Assembly (NCBI GenBank): GCA_030248215.1 | Contig: JASANG010000897.1 | Location: 62,001-126,000, forward strand | Length of the DNA stretch: 64,000 nt | From: Enoplolaimus lenunculus | Lineage: Eukaryota; Nematoda; Enoplea; Enoplida; Thoracostomopsidae | Reading direction: 5' to 3' | In this document: in pieces, positions 58,901-64,000 of the stretch | Layout of the letters: every line of letters begins with the position of its first letter | How positions within the stretch are numbered: position 1 is the stretch's first letter | Translations under genes and position numbers: made by a program | Notes under the pieces: model-generated | The model's database searches: none | What the model was told of the DNA's origin: nothing | The model's input: only the letters and a program-made list of their open reading frames with translations

Positions 58901-61900
58901 GGTAGCAGGAAAAGGAACATGATATGTATCTTTTTTGCTTAACCTGGAACCGGAACAGGATTTGGATATACCTTACATCACCGAGTTAATGCTAACTCAC
59001 TGTATACGTAATGCTAAATGAAAAATACCATTTTAATGGTTTATTTTCCGTTTTTATCAGCTTGTTTGTTAAGTTCTGCCGAAGCATAGGTCAGATAGTT
59101 GAAATGCGAGGAATTTGCAAATGCGAGAAATTTGCAAGCGAAAACACATTGCGAAAATAAGCTCCCTTGCGCTCAACATTTTCAGCAGTTAATTTGCCGT
59201 AAAGCAGTAGAAATTAGTGTTCCTTGAAATGCCGGAACAGGAACAGGTATAGCATTTAACAGATTTTAGGCCATAATCTGAATGTTAACTGTACCGTACC
59301 AAAATCAAATAGGTTAAAGAATTTATCAGATGGTTGCACAACGCTTTGTTTGTGGAAGCAAATCTAAAAACAGACTACATGCAAACATTGAAGTTTGACG
59401 TTGTTCTTGTAAGAACAAGGGATGTGCCGATTGATCGGCATCGGTAATAGTCGGCACTTTTCGTGTGTATCAAATCAACATATTTGGTACTTCGAAAAAG
59501 TTTCAAAAATTGACTCAAAGTTGCAAACAAAATTTGTTGAACGGAAAAACGTCTAAGAGTGAAACATTTCTGTACCAAAATGCAAAAGCCTTCGGCAAAA
59601 ATGCTAACGATGGAGGTAGATTTTATTTGTCGGTTTTACTTTGATAGCCTGCATTATTAGAAATAAATTACTACAGGGTGGAAGCGGAGCTGTATGATAT
59701 CAGAATCGGAACAGTATATTAAATGCCGGAATCGTAACTACAACTTTTGTGACTGCCAATAATTTGTATTAACAAATATTGATTTAGGGTTTTTGTTGCC
59801 TAGCAACAATTTTCAAAAACGTCGCATGAAAAAATTGGCGTTGTTTTTGTCTGTAAAGCTAAACTACTATCAAGTACCTGCTATTTTCAAAACAAAACGG
59901 TAGTTTTGTGTGTTTACATATTGAGACCAAGAGAATTTTTAGGCAATCGGCACTTTTCGTGAATATCGGCATCGGTACTGCAAAAAATGCCGACTGTTTG
60001 CTGATACTTTTTGCACATAACAGTGAGTTGTAATGGTATCAGTTTCACTTGTCGGCGTATAACGGCGCGTCTGATCAGAGAAATTGTTATCTCACTTGCG
60101 TTTGTGTTTGAAAAATTAATCGAAATGAACCGTTCTTGTAAAAGTATCTTTTATGGTTGTTTGTTAGTGTTTGAGTCTTCGCATTTCTAATGGTGTAATA
60201 TTGTATCCTATTTGTTCTTTAAGTATCCTGCACTAACGTTGGAATCGGCATTGGCATTTTTTCAATATTAATATCAACATCGGAATCGGCAAAAATTTTG
60301 GTATTGGCACATTCCTAGTAAAATTGCGTGTAGTTGAAGTTTCTTTGTGGTCAGCGTCATAGTCTTTTCGCATCAGACCTGGATTTGGCTGTGTATTCAA
60401 TTTCAGTTCCGTATTCCTGATCAAGTTCTTGCCGAAATCGCAACATCAATTACTGAAGAACGGCGTAGGAAAGTAATTGCTGATTTTGCCACTTCTTGTT
60501 CTCTACCTGTTGACACCAGAACACCCGATGGCTGTACGTTTTATTTTGGGCAGAACTGTGGCTTTTCGCAACAGATTTTGTATTGACCGCCTTAGTCGAA
60601 ATAATTTTTGTCGAATGAAAAAGCTGTTTTCATAAGAATTTCAGTTTACTAATAGTTTAAAATTAGATTCTGGTTTAGATGTTTTCGGCCAAATAATACA
60701 GTAACTCATTGTATTTATCCGTATTATTTTAATAAATGTGATGATTATTCAGTTCTCAGCTTACGTAAACATTTTAATGGTGGTTTGTTTAACATATTCC
60801 AGCATTTAGATATTGCGACAAGTGTTATTTAGTCAAACCTGACCGCGCTCACCATTGTTCGATTTGTAACAGGTATGCTGACTTAACCACGTACATATAT
60901 GTTTACACCAAAATGTAATGTGCTTACTAACGGTCTAGTAAAGCTCTAAAGACTAAACTAAAATGATACTAATATTTTCATTTTGAAAATATGCCGATAT
61001 TGCTGTCAAAGTCGATGCCGATTTCAGTTTTAATACACGATGTTTAACGAATGGATATGAAACAACATTTCATCAATAGAAATACGAAAACTTAAACCCT
61101 AAGAAAGATTATAATTTTATGAGAACGGTTCCTTTCAATTAATTGTTTCATACACAAACGCAACTGAGAGTTAATAGTTTCCCTGATCAGACTCACCCCA
61201 TTCCAACTCACTTTATGTGCAAAAAGTATCGGAAAAGAATCGGCCACTTTTTTTGATTACCAATGCGACGCCGATTTTCACGAAAAGTGCCAATTTTTAG
61301 CGATGACGATTAATCGGCGCAATCATAATTTTAGGTTCAAAACTGGAACGATATACAAACTTAAACTGGCGTAGATAAATTTCTAGGTATTAAGCAAAAC
61401 CAGTGTAATTGAATATTGATGAACTGTAAGCTTTCATTAGTGACACTTAACATCAGTTTTGTTTTCAGGTGTAATTTAAAAATGGATCATCATTGTCCGT
61501 GGTACGTTAGTTTTGCATTTTGCATCAGCGTAATAAATAAGATCTATCCTAAAGCATTGTATTTAAAACGTTCAAGTAAAGTCATGGTTTGTTAAAGTAA
61601 TTTTTTTGCACTGTCAATGGTAAACTACAGTATGTTTTGGTATGGTAATATTATGTCTTACAAGTTTTGTTATCTGTATTCACTGGTTTTCCAGCCCGAC
61701 CCCGTGTTAAACGAGCCAAGGTGCAACAAGGCATTCGATATGTAATTAATGGTGCATTATTGAGCGAAGCTCGGAGTTTCGCGAAGCATTTTATGTTTTG
61801 TACTCTGGGGTCGAAAGATGGATGTCCGTCTGTCCGTCCGAAAAGAATCTCAAGAACGGCTGAACCGATTTTGATAAACTTTTTTTGCTTGAAAGCCAAT

Positions 61901-63989
61901 TATCCTAGGGTATTAACATCGCATTGGGGTTTTAAAATTTTAAGCCGTTTATTAGCTACAGGCTAATTTGCATAATTAATAATTAAGCCTAAATTAGGAC
62001 TTTCCACAATACTTAACTAATTATTACAGTTAGAAGCAATCTAATTTTAGCATTAAAGGGTTTTTGGGTGCGAGTAATCTGCATGGACTGTTTACAAACC
62101 TCCAAAACCGATACTTGAGCAGTTAGCTAATAGTTAATTTGCATATTAGCATAGTTTATAAGTCTAAATTAGGACTTTTTACAATATTTCACTAATTATT
62201 AAGGTTATAAGCAATATAATTTCAGCACTAAAGAGTTTTTAGGTGCGAGGAATTCGAATAAATTGTTTACAAACGTCTAAAACCTATAATTGAGTAGTTA
62301 GCTAATAGATAATTTGCATATAAGCATAATTCATAAGCCTAAATTAGGCGTTTTTACAATATTTCACAAATTATTAGGGTTACAGGCAATCTAGTTTCAG
62401 CAATAATGGGCTTTTGGGTGCGAACAATCTGAATAAATTGTCTACAAACCTTTAAAAGCGATTATCGAATAGTTAGCTAATAGCTAATTTGCATATTATC
62501 TTATTCGCTTACGTGTGTTCGAGCTTCGCTCAATAAATGTAGTCCCTCTACGACTGATAATAAAATTGTACACCACTGTTCATAGTACTTTCCATTTTGT
62601 TTTAGGGTCAATACATGTGTAAATTACAAAAACTATAAGTTCTTCATATTGTTCCTTGCCTACACAACTTGTTTTTGCGTTTATGTTCTTTTGTCCGATC
62701 TGAAATTTGCTATCGATGCATGGAAGGTACGTATATTAGCTGGAATTTTTGTAGTATCAACGTAGTATTTAATTCATGTGTGGTTATTATCTATATTATT
62801 AAAACTAGAACGCCTTACATACGTATTTTTGGCAGCGTTCCAGCTGTTCTAATGAATGTTTCTTGCAAATTTGCAGGATGCAATCGGAATTCTGATTCTG
62901 ATTAGAATTTCGATACACAACGAGTTCCGATTCCGATTGCACAATCGATCGGAATCGGTAACATTGCTTGTGATGAGTTAACTTATCGATAATAATAATT
63001 GATTGTAGATTAGCATTTTCAGAACCAAAAATCATCGCCAATTTGTTCATGCAATAAATCAACGTGACTTTGTCAATTCAAATTAACCGTACAGACTCAA
63101 AATTTCTATTTCTGAATCCGATTCCGATTACAATTCCGGTATAAATTTGCTGTTCCATTTCCGATTCCGGTATAATTCAGTTCCGCTTTGCACCCTGCAT
63201 ATTTGCAACCACATTGACAAGTTTCTTATTATTATTATTTTGTATTCAGTTTGTCATGTTTTATTGTTTGTGGCGATAAGAACGAATACACGTACTAAAT
63301 GTAATATTAACAATCGGGGATGGAAATCTCAGTGAAACGTTAATCCTCGTAACTGGAAATTTGCCGGAGTTTCAGACCGCATTATGAGTAAATATTTTGA
63401 AAGAGTTTTTAATTAACGCCGCCGTAGGTAAAAAGAATTTTAAAAAGTAACGAGAACGAAAACTGCCGGCTTTAAAATGCAAAATTTAAAATGGAATACG
63501 AAACGGAATTTCGGCAGAAAAACAAATTTAGGGTACTGTGAAGAACTTGGTTACATTGTTTGTCAATTAGCTTGAACTATGTCCATTACCGGTTGTAGTC
63601 TCTTTGACGTGCCTTTAGCATTCAATAATGTGCTTCAGGCTCCAAAATTTTTGACCAAAATTTGTACTGTTGCTAGAAACAAAACCCAAACTTTCATTGA
63701 GCAATGTTATTTATTAAAAGGTGAAACTGGACTCATTTATTTCGTACGTGAATCATTTTGCTTCACAAACGTAACTGTACCCAATGAAGTACATACACAG
63801 GAAGCATAATAATTCATTTGCTTACTTTGTTGTTAGTGTTATAGTCTGGGTTTTTGGACGATGGCTCTGTGTCCGAACGCAAGATCCATTTAGTTTTGTT
63901 GCCATTCGTTGCTTTGATATTTGCTGGATCAGCAAGCTGTTTGTTTTTTTATCATATCTGGCTGCTTGGCCGCAATCAGACTACAATAG
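55941..63989 (+). CDS. DHHC palmitoyltransferase, ZDHHC2/15/20-like, 3' end outside the window
   Basis: Eight exons join in phase: 55941-56058, 58019-58045 (27 nt), 58759-58853, 60407-60533, 60803-60872, 61469-61501, 62606-62726 and 63845-63989, giving 245 residues before the window ends. The enzyme transfers palmitate from acyl-CoA to cysteines of target proteins at Golgi, endosomal or plasma membranes. TM1 is about 17-38 (ends WSYYAYIVQL) and TM2 about 49-70. The cysteine-rich domain is YCDKCYLVKPDRAHHCSICNR, then CNLKMDHHCPW with DHHC at 152-155. TM3 is about 168-188 and TM4 about 213-236, followed by NQTTI. All zinc-ligand Cys and His positions I can align are kept. NTCVNYKNYKFF replaces the usual NNCIGFxNYKFF. 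The introns are full of MITEs. Confidence 0.9.
56108..56445. mobile_element. ACTTAAG-family MITE, copy 2, in ZDHHC intron 1
   Basis: Inverted copy of 50181-50520. It contains TTAAGTAATTACTTAAG-type palindromic words and ends CAGAAACCCAGCC. Confidence 0.55.
56736..57828. mobile_element. GTGCCGAT-family element split by a LINE fragment
   Basis: TAGGGATGTGC on the left and GCACATCCCA on the right are inverted. GAACGGTTCGTTTCAATTAA near 57598 matches copies at 16394, 60130 and 61125. The GC-rich LINE fragment at 56880-57520 sits inside it. It lies in ZDHHC intron 1. Confidence 0.5.
56880..57520 (-). pseudogene. LINE fragment (RT-upstream and early RT region)
   Basis: Minus-strand translations include KTLSYSKADWQ near 57460, like FTYRKADWEL of the 3.2-kb LINE, and LPKAGQQVLLHLFNRVW around 57070-57120, like the RT start LPPIGKTKLLSLINRSW of that LINE. 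Frames shift between these parts and both ends are truncated. The fragment is GC-rich against AT-rich flanks. Confidence 0.6.
59418..60316. mobile_element. GTGCCGAT-family element in ZDHHC intron 3
   Basis: It starts AGGGATGTGCCGATTGATCG and ends GGTATTGGCACATTCCT, inverted at the tips. CGGCACTTTTCGTG recurs inside. No frame. Confidence 0.55.
61000..61340. repeat. GTGCCGAT-family repeat in ZDHHC intron 5
   Basis: It shares GAGAACGGTTCCTTTCAATT and TTCACGAAAAGTGCC with the other copies. Ends are degraded (GCCGATATTGC, GATTAATCGGCGCAATC). Confidence 0.45.
61760..62533 (+). mobile_element. Element with GAGCGAAGCTCG ends, GTCC repeats and internal satellite, copy 2
   Basis: TTGAGCGAAGCTCGGAGTTT at the left and TCGAGCTTCGCTCAA at the right are inverted over 14 bases. 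CCGTCTGTCCGTCCG, then CAAGAACGGCTGAACCGATT, then four diverged 165-195 bp satellite units. It lies in ZDHHC intron 6, same orientation as copy 1. Confidence 0.7.
62874..63197. mobile_element. hAT-like MITE in ZDHHC intron 7, 324 bp
   Basis: The flanks CAAATTTG (62866-62873) and CATATTTG (63198-63205) match 7 of 8. The ends are CAGGATGCAATCGGAATTC and GTTCCGCTTTGCACCCTG. Same family as 11079-11293 and 17523-17863. Confidence 0.7.
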
Positions 63990-64000
63990 GTAAAGTTAAA

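Noticed and set aside
63579-63809. A coding exon of ZDHHC in the 76-codon frame
   Set aside because: The exon at 63845-63989 in another frame continues the protein in phase and matches TM4 of the family; the 76-codon frame has no family similarity and no matching splice phase.

Overview
The window looks like an AT-rich, repeat-laden piece of a nematode genome. The strongest lineage clue is a six-exon ZP-domain gene (35829-42787) whose exons translate to a cuticlin-type protein (HKWSC, EYPQNL and CYRPTC motifs, C-terminal membrane anchor). Exons are short, acceptors are mostly TTTCAG or TTTTAG, and TTAGGC-type hexamers, the nematode telomere unit, occur inside small transposons. Introns reach 2.7 kb, so it is not a compact Caenorhabditis-like genome. 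A repeat-rich nematode outside that group is a guess from texture only.

Six host genes could be built from splice sites, reading phase and family motifs. From left to right they are: an LYR-motif mitochondrial-type protein on the minus strand (547-2651, first exon not found); FAXDC2, a fatty-acid/sterol hydroxylase (15729-20482, 7 exons, 331 residues, complete); a glutaredoxin-fold protein with a basic, His-rich N-terminus, a possible myristoylation site and no nucleophilic cysteine (27229-28314, 2 exons, 198 residues); the cuticlin-like ZP protein (378 residues); a secreted cysteine-rich protein on the minus strand (44361-48674, 4 exons, about 250 residues) with a furin-type RHKR site and an EB-like C-terminal module; and a ZDHHC2/15/20-like palmitoyltransferase (55941-63989, 8 exons seen, running off the right edge). 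A small cysteine-rich reading frame at 85-294 is only a candidate.

The rest is mostly mobile DNA. There is a 5'-truncated, frameshifted RNase H-bearing LINE at 3161-6331 and two further LINE fragments. There are tRNA-derived SINE copies, including a tandem plus inverted cluster at 13565-14185. Many short terminal-inverted-repeat elements keep recognisable 8-bp target duplications (hAT-like), several of them inside introns of the host genes. Other elements have TA duplications. Two elements carry a 165-195 bp satellite, and there are minisatellites. LTR-element fossils (Gag-like fragments around 8.7-13.1 kb, integrase-like fragments near 34 kb and 45 kb) are broken and old.

The genes do not form a pathway. 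Cuticlin-like and EB-module proteins are extracellular, FAXDC2 and ZDHHC are membrane enzymes, and the glutaredoxin-like and LYR proteins are intracellular. Gene orientation is mixed and spacing is large, so there is no sign of an operon.
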